A stretch of DNA of 64,000 bases from Echiichthys vipera (Eukaryota > Chordata > Actinopteri > Perciformes > Trachinidae): contig OY829653.1 of assembly GCA_963691815.1 (NCBI GenBank), forward strand, positions 28,101,653 through 28,165,652. The letters run 5' to 3'. A model generated the notes under the pieces. It was not told the DNA's origin. It made no database searches and saw only the letters and a list, made by a program, of their open reading frames with translations. The translations under genes were made by a program, and so were the position numbers. Position 1 is the first letter of the stretch. Each line of letters opens with the position of its first letter. Positions 52,191 through 62,977 of the stretch are shown here, one piece after another.

Positions 52191-52869
52191 TAATGTATCT
52201 GTAGTGGTACTCCTACCACAAGACTTAAAGTGCAACTTGCAGGTTAATTTTTTTTTTACTAAATTTACATTTAACCTTTCTCTTAGATGACCATTTGAAA
52301 AGTTAAGTATTTTTAATGTTTTACAAAACACATGGGCAGAAATCAGGGGTGAAAGTGGCCGTTTTGAGCATTGCTTCTACAAACCGTTTTTCAACATCAT
52401 ACATTAACCTCATCCCATTACGTAGAAGGGAGCCGCCTTCGCTGTCCACTGTACGATCATAGGCGATAGTAGGTTTGAACGGTTTTAGTTTTCCTGTATC
52501 TGTTTTTTTCTGTAGTTTTCCATTAAATTTAACCATTTGTCATCATGGTGATTTATTTTATTTGTAAAGAAAGCACACACATCAGCCTGTCAAGACCTGA
52601 AGGCCGTAGTTAACAAGAAAAGGACCAGAGCTTGCTTCGTGCCTGTTCCCCAAATTGCACATAAGGCAGCAGACTCATGACCAAAGTTATCCACCTCTGG
52701 AGGTAAGAATCAACTCATTTTTATTAAAAACCTGTGTGGGACTGATAAAGCAGGTATACAACCTGCCAAACCTTCTGGATTGATTGAGTTTCTGGACCTC
52801 CTTCGCACTCAATCATGACATTTCAACATGACGTCTTACACATAAAAGAGAAAACAAATGGGTGAGAAT

Positions 52870-53343
52870 TGGGGTTGCAAAATTCCGGGAATTTTCAGAG
52901 TTGGAAACGTTCCATGGGCATCAATGGGAATTTATGGGAATAAACTGGAATAAACCTGGACCCTTAACAGGCATTTTAAATATAGTTGGGGGAATATATT
53001 TTAGCATAATTTTGACTAAAACTTCATTTCACTCAAGTACACTTGAGAACATCTATACTATTCCTCAATCACATGCACATAGTACAGTGCTTACTGCAGC
53101 AGTATTGAGGTCACGCCCCCTACATGCACAGATGATGAAACCCTGGACTATTGAGGCCACATGTTTGAGTCCTTGGACTACATAAAGTGAAGCAAGTTTT
53201 GTTTATGCTATGGGGTAAGTATATTTGATATATTGTATTAATGTTAATGTCAATTTGGAAAAATTTCCAAAATTCCCCAGCTTAACTTCCTGAGGAAAGT
53301 TTCAGGAAATTTACTTGAAATGTTCCGCCCCTTTGCGACCCTA
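52870..53343. mobile_element. hAT-type MITE, 474 bp
   Basis: An exact 8-bp target duplication GTGAGAAT flanks it (52862-52869 and 53344-53351). The ends TGGGGTTGCAAA and TTTGCGACCCTA are inverted repeats with few mismatches (TAGGGTNGCAAA type). No transposase is encoded. It lies between sybu and ebag9. Confidence 0.9.
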
Positions 53344-54017
53344 GTGAGAATCAACAAGGGGTTCTGCTCTTTTTTTTTCTTGAAAATTAAAATGTGCAAA
53401 ATGACAAAACATAACATGCAGCTTTTTTTAATGAAAAATAAAAAGAGCACGAATTCCCTTAAAATAAACACCTGCTTTCAATCAAACTTTTAAACCTGAT
53501 AATGCATTAATCAATTCATCATTTAGGTGTCATCTGAGTGTTAGAAATCATAGATAACACTGACGCAGTATTTCTTTGGGAGCATCACACAGCTAGCAAA
53601 GCTTTTCATTTACAATTATAGTATTCAGTAAAGAAATGTGCCTCCCTCCAAGTCATTCATCAGAAACCACACAGAGCAGAAATACTGTATCATATCATGT
53701 CTGCACATTTCAATTTATAAAAAGGGCCTTTCTTCCTTCCAGTGTTTCCATGACAACTCCTTTCCCATTGGCACTGGTACCAATGCTTTTAACACTGACT
53801 GGTCATTTCAATTAATGATGCATAACAGGATTTTCAGTCAAAACTACCAACTTCAACTGTCAGCCTTTTATTTTAAGATGAGAAACAAAGCAATCATTTA
53901 TTTTTTCATCTTCTTATCAGCCATGTAACCAGTCTGAGATTACGCTGTTATGGTGATCCAGGTTTTATAAATGCAGCGTCTGTATCAACTTATGAAGAGC
54001 AAAGTAACATTCCCTCC

Positions 54018-54320
54018 TAAGGTTGTCAAAAAAAGTATCAAAGTATTGATACTTTTCAATAACACGTGTTTCAAAACACTGAGATATCCACGGTTGATAG
54101 TATTGAAAGTTTCAAAGCTTAAAAAAAAGCTGATCTACAATCAGATTTAAGAACTAACAATTGTGTGTTGGTATGTGTTCAGTGATATTTTCTGGATTGG
54201 CTAATTAAAAAAAAAAGAGACTTATTTTTGCCATGGTATTGAAAGAGGTATTGAGTATCGTTTGTTTTTACATACTGGTATTTTATCAAAGTTTAATATC
54301 CTGGTATCATGACAACCTTA
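54018..54320. mobile_element. MITE, 303 bp, 11-bp perfect TIRs
   Basis: Ends TAAGGTTGTCA and TGACAACCTTA are exact inverted repeats. The flanks TTCCCTCC and TTTCCACC match 6 of 8, a possibly decayed hAT-type duplication. Internal GTATTGATACTTTT and GAGGTATTGAGTATCG recall a common fish repeat. Confidence 0.75.
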
Positions 54321-54776
54321 TTTCCACCCGCTCAAAGAAAGTAATGCAGTGATCGGTGGACATTTTCCTTCAATACCAAAATCTGACAGAGGAGGAGAAA
54401 GAACGGGTCAGTAGCCATGAGATTACCATAGGAACCCACAGCTAGCATTTATAGTTGGGCAAGATTCTAATCTATGGTCACTTATCCAGGCTCATATCGA
54501 AACTCTTCAGCTTTCATCCTAATGCAGATTTCCAGTGTACTAAGGGCTGCAGAGCACAGGGAGATGTGAAATACAAACATTCATTAGAAAGAAAAAAATC
54601 AGACAATGAAAGACATAAATATAAAAACACAATTATCAAGCAAACCAAGGAACGTCACTGGCATACAGTGATACTTAAAATTCATTACACTCCTTCGCCC
54701 TTTGAGGTTATAAATAAGACAAAGAAAGGGAATTGTACTCCCGATTTGAGTTTAGAAAAGGTAGTACAGGTACCTG

Positions 54777-54782
54777 TTTATT
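54777..54782 (-). terminator. ebag9: candidate polyadenylation signal of ebag9
   Basis: AATAAA on the minus strand, about 415 nt after the stop codon and before the MITE at 54018-54320. Other AATAAA motifs further downstream could extend the UTR. Confidence 0.3.
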
Positions 54783-55196
54783 TACAAATGCTCCTTGGGG
54801 GGGAAATATAATTTTTCCTACGCTACCTGACAGATTTACTCAGAATCTTAATGGTGCTCTCTAATGCAAGATCTTACCTTTGACCTCATATGAGCTGGAT
54901 CATAGTAATACAGCTCTCCCTTGAAGACCCAAATGCCTATGCCATTATAACAGGGACTGCACCAGGTGAGTTATCTGCCCTCAAGAATGATGCACTTGAC
55001 ACTGCTGCAGCTGGAAAACAGACTAAAATGGCTGCTGGTGGAAACAGGGTGGAGAAGGAGGACAGTTTGATAACAAATAAGTAGTGTCGGGTGGTAATCC
55101 TGGTTGGTTTGATGACTTTAAAGACAGAGTGACGATTGATTCAGTGTCTTTGCCCCCTCCCATCCCTTTGGCTCAAAACTGAGCATTTCTAAAATG

Positions 55197-55314
55197 TTAC
55201 GAGAGCTTGACGGCAATCTTCTGCTCCTTCTTCATCATCCTCTGGACCTCTTTCTCCATTTTCTTCCTTTGCTGCTCCATGGACCGCTTTTCTCTCTCAG
55301 CCATCTTCTGTTGT
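55197..55314 (-). CDS. ebag9: ebag9 last coding exon
   Basis: Acceptor TTAACAG, stop TAA at 55197-55199. It encodes the basic coiled-coil tail QQKMAEREKRSMEQQRKKME and KEVQRMMKKEQKIAVKLS. The protein ends exactly where human EBAG9 ends. Confidence 0.96.
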
Positions 55315-58300
55315 CTGTTAAATAAAGAAAAGACAAACGAACGATTGAAAGCAATGTCATTACAGCACACTCGACAGAAGCTAGGCCAGCTGGGATTGTG
55401 GAAAACAAGATCTTGTTCCTTGCTCTTATATGTTGTAATCATGGCATACACTGTCACCTGCTGGCCATTGTATGGATCTACATCGCACCGACATTAAATT
55501 AAAGTGATCTTACACTAAAATTTGCATCATTAGTACGGTTGCAAGGAAGCCTATTTTCAGCTTAGTTTACATTTTCCTTTCAACAAAATCTGTCATTCCA
55601 TGAGCAGAAGAGCACCTCAAGTCCTGAGTGATTACGTCACACTGATAGTAACACTGTATATTTGCAGACTGCTTTATGTGAATGTCCTCTACAGTTAAGT
55701 CATCCTAAAGCTTAGTAAGTTTCATTGCCCCCTTTTTTTGCACCTAATACACACATCATAGCGTGCGCACCAAAAAATACACTTGAAATTCACCAGGACT
55801 TCTTATCATTCAAGTACTTTTTATTCCACTGCTAGTGTGAAAGTCTCAGACTTTGCAACAAACGTCTGTCTGCTAAAACACTTTGGAAACCAGCTGCCAC
55901 TTGCGCTATCTCGCTCTTTGTCTGACGAGTGAAATGCTGCACTGAAGGTTCCGACACAATTCAGAGTAAGTTCAGAATGACTTAGTATATGCAGTGTATA
56001 TTGTGGAAAATGTGCTGTTTCTGGTGATGTTAGCAGGTGTGTTGTCATGCTGAAAGTGCAATTTTTTTCAGAGACGGTATGTTTCTTTCCGGTACGGCGT
56101 GGCCCTCCAAATCTTTTAGTGATACGCCGTACCAGCCAGTACCGGCTGACTTGATGATGTAAATGTTTTTGTCAGGCTAAATCCATTAACATTGTGAATG
56201 CAAGGTGAATGAGTTCTGCCTCTGCCAACAAAAAACAAAGAGCGCATTTGACGGGTCCCTGCCAAAATAGCAAATACCATGATCACGATGTCGTGGCGAC
56301 ACATTCTCAATAGGCAATTTTTTACAGATTTTTTTTGGGCGGTTTTCAAGCCTTTTATTATATGGGACAGACAGGAAATAGGGTAAGAGAGAGGGGGAGA
56401 CATGCAGCAAAGGGATGTCAGCCTCTTTACATTGGGCAACTGCTCTAACCACCGTGCCTCTGGCCGCCCCACACTTCTGCCGTCTTGAAATATTACCTGA
56501 GCACCTCCTCTGCCTCCCAGGCAGCATTAGACTCGTCTTCCCAAGCATTTGCGTCCTCCTGCCAGTTGTCCATTTCTCCCAGTTCAGCCTGTACAAAAGG
56601 ATAGTTTACAATTATAAAGAGCTGTACTTTCTGAATTAGGCCAAAAAAGTATTTTGCATCTGAATTTTGACACAAACCACAGACACTCGAATGTATTTCT
56701 GGGCAAAGCAGCAAATACACTTTCATTTGTGGATCATTTGATCACCATTGTTTTGACTCCCTCTTCGATAGACAGTATCTTAACAGACAATTACCTATAG
56801 ATATAGTTATAACTTTAACCACAGTCCTGTCCCTCTGCAGTAAGTCTAGCACAATGCCACTCAGAGCGAACGCTGCTAATTAGGGAAACCACTTAAGTAT
56901 TTTTTCATCTGTACATGACTGTCTATTACCATAAAGTAAAGAAATATGGCACCATTTTCCAAATTTTTCAATACTGGGTAGAGATGCATTTTTTTCCTTC
57001 CTAATACCAATTCCAATACCTGAATTTGTGTATCAGCCAATATCAAGTACCGATTGAATACCAGCGTTTAAAAAAAACCAACATACATTGGAGATCAAAA
57101 TTAGAGGAAAAATTATTAATACTTGATTTATTCTGAAATATTGAGTATTTTATTGTTCAGAATTTGATAGAATATCAGCTGTGGCTATACCACTGCTGTA
57201 CTATCATGTTTTTTTAAATAACCAAGGCACTTCAACAAACACCTTTATTTTGTAAAAAAAACACTGATCCACATTAGAGAACACATCAGATCCCTCCCAG
57301 TTATTGGTGTTAATCTGCACCTGGTGACAATTTATTTAATTGTTGGACACACCCTATTTATCTGCAGCTCTCCTGGTTACTTTGTAAGATGACAGCTGCT
57401 CTAAGGAGACTGAAACCCTGAGACAGCAGGTTGTCCAGATGAAGGCCATAGGGATGACCCTCTCAGCCATCAGAGAGAGGTGGGGCGTTCACAGTCTGTG
57501 ATTTCAATAATACTGAAACTTTACAAGGACACAGATTCATTTATGTCTCTCAAAAAGGCCGGTCGTCCACATAAAACAAGTGCCTAAGAGGACAGGATTA
57601 TGCAAAGACTCAATAGGGAATCGGTTCAACACTGCAGCTGGAGTTGCTCGCCAGTTCCTTTCTGAACAGGGCAAGGATCTGTCTGTGCACATTGTCTCAT
57701 CGTTTAAGACTTTTTGGACTGAAAGCCCACTCTGCAGTGACCAAACCTCTCATCAGCAGTAAGTATAAAAACGCTAGCCTTTGCTGAGGAGCATGTTGTG
57801 TGGACAGAGGTGCACATGTGCGAGCACGCGCACGTGTACGAGCACGAGCACGAGCACGAGCACGAGCCCTACGGCGGTAGTAGTATGTGCGCCTGTTCGG
57901 ACATAGAAAATAGAAGGAGGGACCATGCGCGGACATTTAACAACAACAACAATGGCGGTGAAAGGTTCACGTTGGTGTGATGCGGAGGTGGAGTGTTTAC
58001 TGCAGATTTGGTCGGATGAAAATATTCAAAAACAGTCGACAAGACACACAAAAACTCAGAGGTCTGTGGAAAGATTTGTAAACAAAGCCACACACACGCG
58101 ATCAATGCGTGTGACGTGTTACGGCGTGATGACATATGGACATCAAGAAGCATTGGCCGAGGCCCAGGCAGTGTGAGTACAAACGGGGCTGGGGCGCGGG
58201 GGGAGAGGGAGGGGGGGACAAGTACCCTAAAGCCCGGGTCGCGGTGCGGAAGGACAGTGTGAGTGCGCCCTAAGAAACCCACTCCAGTTAGTGAACTGTG

Positions 58301-61300
58301 GGAGAGACTGAGTCAGAATGGACCAAGATCAAAGCAGAGCAGTGTGAGAAAGTAGTGATGTCCTGTGGGTGCAGATGTGCTGAAGTCATTCAAAGCTGTG
58401 GCCTCTACACTTCCTTTTAATTTTTGAATTCTATAGAAGGTTACTGTTCTTTTTTGAAGTGCCCTGGTTATTTTAAGAAAACATGGTGATATGGCAGTGG
58501 CATAGCCACAGCTGATATTTTATCAAATATGAACAATAAAAAACAACAGTATTTCAATATAAATAAAGAATAAATACTTTGTTCTCTAATTTTGATGACT
58601 AGTGTATATTATTATTATTATTATTATTATTAATAGTGCATTGCCCCTACAAGCAAGTATTCCTATGGAAAAGTACTAGCCCGTGGAGCCTATAAAAGCC
58701 CAAATATTGTCTGTCTAAAAAATAGGACACAAAAAGAGGTGTCCACGTAGTGTCACATACAGTAGTCACTCACAGACATCACATACCACACACTGTGACA
58801 GAACTAGACACACATTGAAACACACACGGACACAACCAAAGTTAATACAAGAAAAAGACAAACGCATTGGCCAAACATGGTTAGACATATAGACACACAG
58901 AAACACAGGAATATACAGACGAACACGACATGCAGTACATAAATATACAGACTTGAATACAATAATTGATAATGCTGTGAATCAAGGACATTTAGGTTTG
59001 TTGTAAACTGGGAGCATCAACACAGGCTAACTTGTAGTGTCGCCTACTGAACAAACTATACAGAACATAGTATTTAACCTTGTAATATAGGCTAGCCTAC
59101 ATCTGCAGCTTACTGGAAGTGTGTGTGTGTGCAAAGCAAAATGCGATTGCGCAAATATGTTAAAAACTGTATTTTAAGCCCCAAAATAAACTACTGGAGA
59201 TATCAGTCCTGAGGCGGGTGCATATAAGAGACTGGAGTCTTTTTAAAAATTAACCCATTTTCCAGTCCTTACTTTCAGGGTTTATTTTGTAATTTGATGA
59301 TTTTCACAACAACTATGTAAAATACATGGCCAGGACAACATTTCAATTTCTGCTACTCTAAAGTAGAAACTCTGCTTGGTACTACATTTTTCAAACAAGA
59401 TGGTGGATGTATGAGGAACAGAAAACCTGCCTGACCCTTCGGATGGTATGAAAACTTACTGAAGGTGGACTGAAGGTCATCATATCCTGAGAGGCTGCCA
59501 GTCTGCTGGAGAAACCTGCTGAGCCATCAGGCACCAGGTAGTTCAAAGGCTCCCTTTTCTTCAGCAATATCTGCAACATGGAAACCAGAGAGAAAGGCTG
59601 AAACTTGTACTGAGGCACTTCGTGATTACAAACCAAAGATACGGCTCTCTCCCTTCTCAGGGGAAAAATTACCATTCAAAAAAATTACTGGGTTTCTAAC
59701 GATGCAAAGCTTAATTCAAATGGATGACTTTTTCCTTCAAGTTACTGCTGATGGAAAGTTTTCTGATTTTGCCACTCCACAATAAAAGCTTTAAAATAAC
59801 AAATGGGGGAATTTTATATAGCTAGCAGCTGCCATACCTTGGATCAATAATAGTAATAATAATAATAATAATAATTATAATAAGATCAATAATAGGCTAA
59901 CAAAAAAAAAAACAAGTATCAGAAGCAGAAACTGACACCATATCGATAAAAAGCTTAAAATTGATCAATTTCAACTTTAAATTTGCCTCAATAAAAAAGC
60001 CATTCTTTAATGTCGTTGACTGTCATTTTTTTATTTTTATTTTATAAATGTTTTTATATTTTTATCGATATTAGAACCCTATAGGCACCGTTATCGGAAA
60101 AAAACAAAAGCAACCCTATTCATCAACCACCTGAAAGGAGACAAAAGATCCGCGTTGTAAACCTGAGGGAAACACGGACATTGCCATGATAAAGAGCTAG
60201 TTTAAAATCAGGAAAGAAATACCTTTAATCTGTTTTAAGCTACAATACAATGCCAGAGAAACATGTAAGGGCCGTGACCAACTTGAAAAAAAAAAGTGTT
60301 CAGTTTCAATTTTGCATCTGCTGAGTAATACTGGATCAGCTGCACTGTCTGTGACCATACCTTCTGTGTTTTCCTGATGGTGGGAGCCATGTCTTTGAAG
60401 TAGTCAGGCTCTTCATCCATCTCGTCAGGTGGAGGGGAAACGTTTCCATTGCCACCTTCAATCTTAATGCTTGTAGGAGCCTCTTCATCCCAAGAGCTCC
60501 ATTCTTCAATCTCTGGCTGTGAAGAAAATAAAACACTATTTTATGTCATATGTATTTGTATAGTTAAAGAGCAGGGGTTTGTGTCGTAAAGGAGGCCTGA
60601 AGGTGGAATTGGGATCTTATTTTGGAGAAAAAATTGTATGGCAGTGAATGGCAAGAGACACAATATATTTTACATCTTGTTTGAATTGTGCCATGAATTA
60701 CACATGATGTATGTCAATTTAAAAGATAATTCTGAAAGTCAGTTTGCTGTAGGTTTGACATAGTGCCACTTAGTTTTGTGTGAAAGTGCTCAGTGAACTA
60801 CACCTCTTTTTCGCACAATATAAGTTCCTGGATCTTCATTGCTTCCTGCTGAAGAAAGTGAAGGGGCTTAGCCCAACTTAGACAACTTCAGCCCAGGCAC
60901 AGTAGGCTGGAACTAATTATTATTTATGTTCCAAACCAAAGCTTGATCTTTGTATAACTCAAACCTTACAAGAGAAAAGGGGAAGAGGCTAAATTGTTGG
61001 GGGTTATTATTGACAATAGACTGACCAGGGATAAACACATACAGAGACTGGTAACTAGAATGAAAAGGTGTGCAAAAATTACAGTCAAACAAGTAATTCC
61101 GGCTTTGTTTTTTTCCACTTCTGGATTATTGCTCTGATGTTTGGTCCAGCATTTCAGTAAGTAATATTAAAAATGACAACTGATATAGAATAAAGCTGCA
61201 CGTGTAGCTCTCTCATGTGGGTTAAGGTCAAATGTCAGTAAAATGCATGAAAGCGTCTCCTGGTTTAAAGTTAAATATACTGTAGATTAGTGTATCATTC

Positions 61301-62659
61301 TGATGTTTTTTTTACGGGATGTCATAACAACTAAAACACCTTTTACTTTATACAAGAAATGATCCTTTAGTACAAATACACATCATTATTCAATGAGGCA
61401 TGCAGTTGGAGGTTGTTTTATTTTACCTAAAGCAAAAACCTAATTCGTTCAAAGTTCAGTCACATACAGAGTAATGTGTGAATGGAAATTACACCCAAAT
61501 AATATCAAACAACAAAACACTCAATATAGTTATCCCCGAAGCAATTTCAGTCAAAAGCAACTGGACTTGGTTATTTGTCTAGGAAGACGTTTCACATCAG
61601 TTCATGTACGCATCTGACAAGGCTGGGACCGTCAAATAACCAAGTCCAGTTGCTTGTGACTAAATCGCTTTGGGGATAACGATGACCTGGACAAATGAAA
61701 ACATTCACAGGCTTACTCAATATAGTTTTTAAAAAATCACTTGAAGAATATTACCTTAAAAATCCTTGTAGCGAGTCGGCTACACAGGCTTTTGTTATCA
61801 CTTATAGTAGATATAGATTCATTCAGAGTTGTGTAACATCTGTTTTTCTTGTTTTTTGGATTCATTGAGTCTGCTGTAATGTTGTCACTATTTATGTGTT
61901 TTGTTTGTGTAATGTGAGGTAATGTCTAATGATTGTGTTTTGTGTTTATTGTGACTGCGTAAGTTTTATTGTCACAATATTAACTGCAGGACAAACAAAC
62001 TGCACACAAACTAGGCTCTGAACTTCCGAGGGCGGGTGCTGCTGATTGACACAATACTGACCTGTTTTGGTACAGATGAAAAATCCACTGTTGTCGGGAG
62101 AGTTATTTGATCACCACTGAGCTTGCGGCCTCTTCCACTCCTGCACAGTGAATACAAAAAAATACGAAAAAAATAATTTAACACTGGAAACAGCAGCAAC
62201 TGTTAGAACATTGTTATCAGACACCATAGTCAGATCTCTTTAGTGTAGAGAGATTGATCCACTGACAGCGTTTTAAACTTTGCCAATTTAAATGTGTTGA
62301 AACTTTACAAAATATACCCTGGTAGGTGGTTGTATGATGTATGATGAACTAGTACTTCAAATTAATTTAAGTAAACAGTGATTTACTTGTGGCTTAGATG
62401 TGTACCACATTTATCAATATATCCTATCAATTTTTTGAAAGGCATTAGGTTAGTTTTTTGCTGTATTTGTGTGTGTGTGTGTGTCAAAAAGTAGCGTTGC
62501 ACTAGCAAGATCTTCATGAGGAGTGAATGGCATGTTTCAGGGCTACTGGTATGCATTTTTGTTCAGTTGTGCTTACCTGCATATCAATCTTTTAAAGAAA
62601 GAAAGTAAGCTGGCTAGGTATGTGCAGATCTTGAAAAGACGGAACTGAGTGATGGCCAT
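55197..62659 (-). CDS. ebag9: ebag9 (estrogen receptor-binding fragment-associated antigen 9, RCAS1), six coding exons
   Basis: EBAG9 is a Golgi and vesicle-associated protein that modulates regulated secretion in mammals, reportedly through SNAPIN. The CDS joins 62659-62577, 62140-62062, 60516-60361, 59570-59460, 56588-56497 and 55314-55197. It has 212 residues against 213 in human, in frame throughout. Residues 1-27 form a hydrophobic N-terminal segment (MAITQFRLFKICTYL...LIC). Then come RSGRGRKLSGDQITLPTTVD, PDYFKDMAPTIRKTQK, KKREPLNYLVPDGSAGFSSR, a Trp- and acid-rich stretch (NWQEDANAWEDE) and a C-terminal basic coiled coil ending KEQKIAVKLS. These cover the family from end to end. An acceptor precedes 62671, so a non-coding first exon lies further upstream, perhaps outside the window. 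Confidence 0.96.
56091..56133. repeat. short inverted repeat GGTACGGCGT / ACGCCGTACC
   Basis: A 10-bp perfect stem, CpG-rich and unlike its AT-rich surroundings, with a 23-nt spacer, in the last ebag9 intron. Confidence 0.85.
56330..56470 (-). mobile_element. degenerate tRNA-derived SINE
   Basis: Read on the minus strand it begins with a tRNA-like head (GGTTAGAGCAGTTGCCCAAT), continues CCCTTTGCTGCATGTC and CCTATTTCCTGTCTGTCC, and ends AATAAAAGGCTTG and an A-rich tail. This is recalled as a common teleost SINE. The part with the tRNA B box is deleted, so the copy should be inactive. It sits in ebag9 intron 5 in the sense orientation. Confidence 0.6.
56497..56588 (-). CDS. ebag9: ebag9 fifth coding exon
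   Basis: Acceptor TTTTGTACAG, donor CTCAG|GTAATA. It encodes AELGEMDNWQEDANAWEDES and NAAWEAEEVLR, the Trp/acid-rich stretch before the coiled coil. Ends in phase 2. Confidence 0.95.
57391..57808 (+). pseudogene. broken Tc1-type transposase, N-terminal part
   Basis: Fragments in shifted frames match the DNA-binding half of Tc1-like transposases: a helix-turn-helix-like stretch, KLYKDTDSF, the AT-hook-like AGRPHKTS, and ALSVH-type DLSVHIVS. Stop codons and frameshifts break it, and it ends at the first catalytic region. Confidence 0.75.
57839..57866. repeat. (GAGCAC)n hexanucleotide repeat
   Basis: Four to five tandem GAGCAC units near the left edge of the insert inside the Tc1-type element. 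It makes a spurious His-Glu ORF. Confidence 0.9.
57925..58176 (+). pseudogene. Myb/SANT-like fragment, Harbinger-associated type
   Basis: An 83-codon ORF contains GSRWCDAEVECLLQIWSDEN, which resembles the trihelix/Myb-like domain of proteins that accompany PIF/Harbinger transposons in fish. Similarity fades after about 40 residues. The surrounding CpG-rich block (about 57812-58273) differs from the Tc1 arms and ends with AGTGTGAGTGCGCCCTAA, which looks like a transposon terminus. Probably a dead fragment. Confidence 0.5.
58274..58420 (+). pseudogene. broken Tc1-type transposase, C-terminal part
   Basis: PTPVSELWERLSQ in one frame continues as WTKIKAEQCEKVV and RCAEVIQS in another, matching the C-terminus of Tc1-like transposases. 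One frameshift is visible. About 140 residues, with the DDE catalytic region, are missing between the two fragments. Confidence 0.7.
58607..58632. repeat. (TTA)n microsatellite
   Basis: A short ATT repeat immediately beyond the right end of the Tc1-type element. Confidence 0.9.
59460..59570 (-). CDS. ebag9: ebag9 fourth coding exon
   Basis: Acceptor CATGTTGCAG, donor TTCA|GTAAGT. It encodes ILLKKREPLNYLVPDGSAGF and SSRLAASQD, conserved in the family, then a more divergent MMTFSPPS. 37 codons, phase 0. Confidence 0.95.
59848..59876. repeat. (AAT)n microsatellite
   Basis: A short AAT trinucleotide repeat in ebag9 intron DNA. Confidence 0.9.
60361..60516 (-). CDS. ebag9: ebag9 third coding exon
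   Basis: Acceptor TTTTCTTCACAG, donor AGAAG|GTATGG. Encodes PEIEEWSSWDEEAPTSIKIE, GGNGNV and PDYFKDMAPTIRKTQK, all conserved. 52 codons, phase 0 on both sides. Confidence 0.96.
60945..61520 (+). mobile_element. LINE (non-LTR retrotransposon) reverse-transcriptase 3' fragment
   Basis: Shifted-frame pieces in order: KLLGVIIDNRLTRDKHIQRL, PLLDYCSDVWSSIS, NKAARVALSCGLRSN, SKMHESVSWFK, YSMRHAVGG. They match the thumb and C-terminal region of fish LINE reverse transcriptases. Multiple stops and frameshifts mark it as dead. It is antisense to ebag9, in its second coding intron. Confidence 0.75.
61529..61680. repeat. inverted repeat with ~50-bp arms
   Basis: The arms share AAGCAACTGGACTTGGTTAT on the left and its complement ATAACCAAGTCCAGTTGCTT on the right, and also TTATCCCC and GGGGATAA at the outer ends. 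The spacer is about 55 nt. It directly follows the LINE fragment. Confidence 0.85.
62062..62140 (-). CDS. ebag9: ebag9 second coding exon
   Basis: Acceptor CACTGTGCAG, donor ACAG|GTCAGT. It encodes RSGRGRKLSGDQITLPTTVD and FSSVPKQ, near-identical to human EBAG9. Ends in phase 0. Confidence 0.96.
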
Positions 62660-62671
62660 GATGAAACTGAG
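62577..62671 (-). CDS. ebag9: ebag9 first coding exon (coding 62659-62577)
   Basis: On the minus strand the acceptor TTCCCCACCAG ends at 62672, and a 12-nt 5' UTR leads to the ATG at 62659. The donor is GCAG|GTAAGC. It encodes the hydrophobic N-terminal segment, 27 codons plus two bases. Confidence 0.93.
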
Positions 62672-62819
62672 CTGGTGGGGAAGGAAAGGAAAGAGAAAAT
62701 ATTAACATTTGGATTTTTGCCTGGGTCCATTCCTTAGAATCTGCCTGCTCCAGAAAGCTGAATGATTGACATGAAACTGTGGTTGCTCAGATAAAAACAA
62801 AGACAAGCCTATGAGCACC

Positions 62820-62965
62820 ACGGGGGGACTGACGATAAGCCAATCACAGCCATGGTCGGGAATACGGGTGTATTGTATAAACGGTATAGAGAGTACACCG
62901 GTAAGAATTTGCGCCATGGTATGAAGCATACCAGAATATCAGTATAAGCCAATCAGAGTAGGGTG
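62820..62965. repeat. repeat-like segment with ATAAGCCAATCASAG direct repeats
   Basis: ATAAGCCAATCA occurs near 62834 and again near 62944 and flanks a segment rich in GGTAT/ATACC motifs. This suggests a small insertion between target duplications, but no clear inverted termini were found. Confidence 0.4.
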
Positions 62966-62977
62966 GGTCATGCATGG

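Larger units (their letters stand above)
57086..58604. mobile_element. Tc1/mariner-type transposon remnant with ~150-bp TIRs and foreign DNA in its middle
   Basis: Inverted ends of about 150 bp (57086-57235 and 58454-58604) share ATCAAAATTAGAG, ATATCAGCTGTGGCTAT and GGCACTTC, with TA dinucleotides at both outer edges. Inside the left part (57391-57808) lies a broken transposase N-terminal region with KKAGRPHKTS and GKDLSVHIVS, then FAEEHVVWTE in another frame. Inside the right part (58274-58420) lies a C-terminal remnant (PTPVSELWER, then EQCEKVVMS in a second frame). The catalytic middle is missing. It lies in the fourth ebag9 intron. Confidence 0.85.

Noticed and set aside
56400..56470. tRNA-like sequence on the minus strand
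   Set aside because: Only a partial, degenerate tRNA head that continues into a SINE body; the B-box portion is missing, so it is not a tRNA gene.
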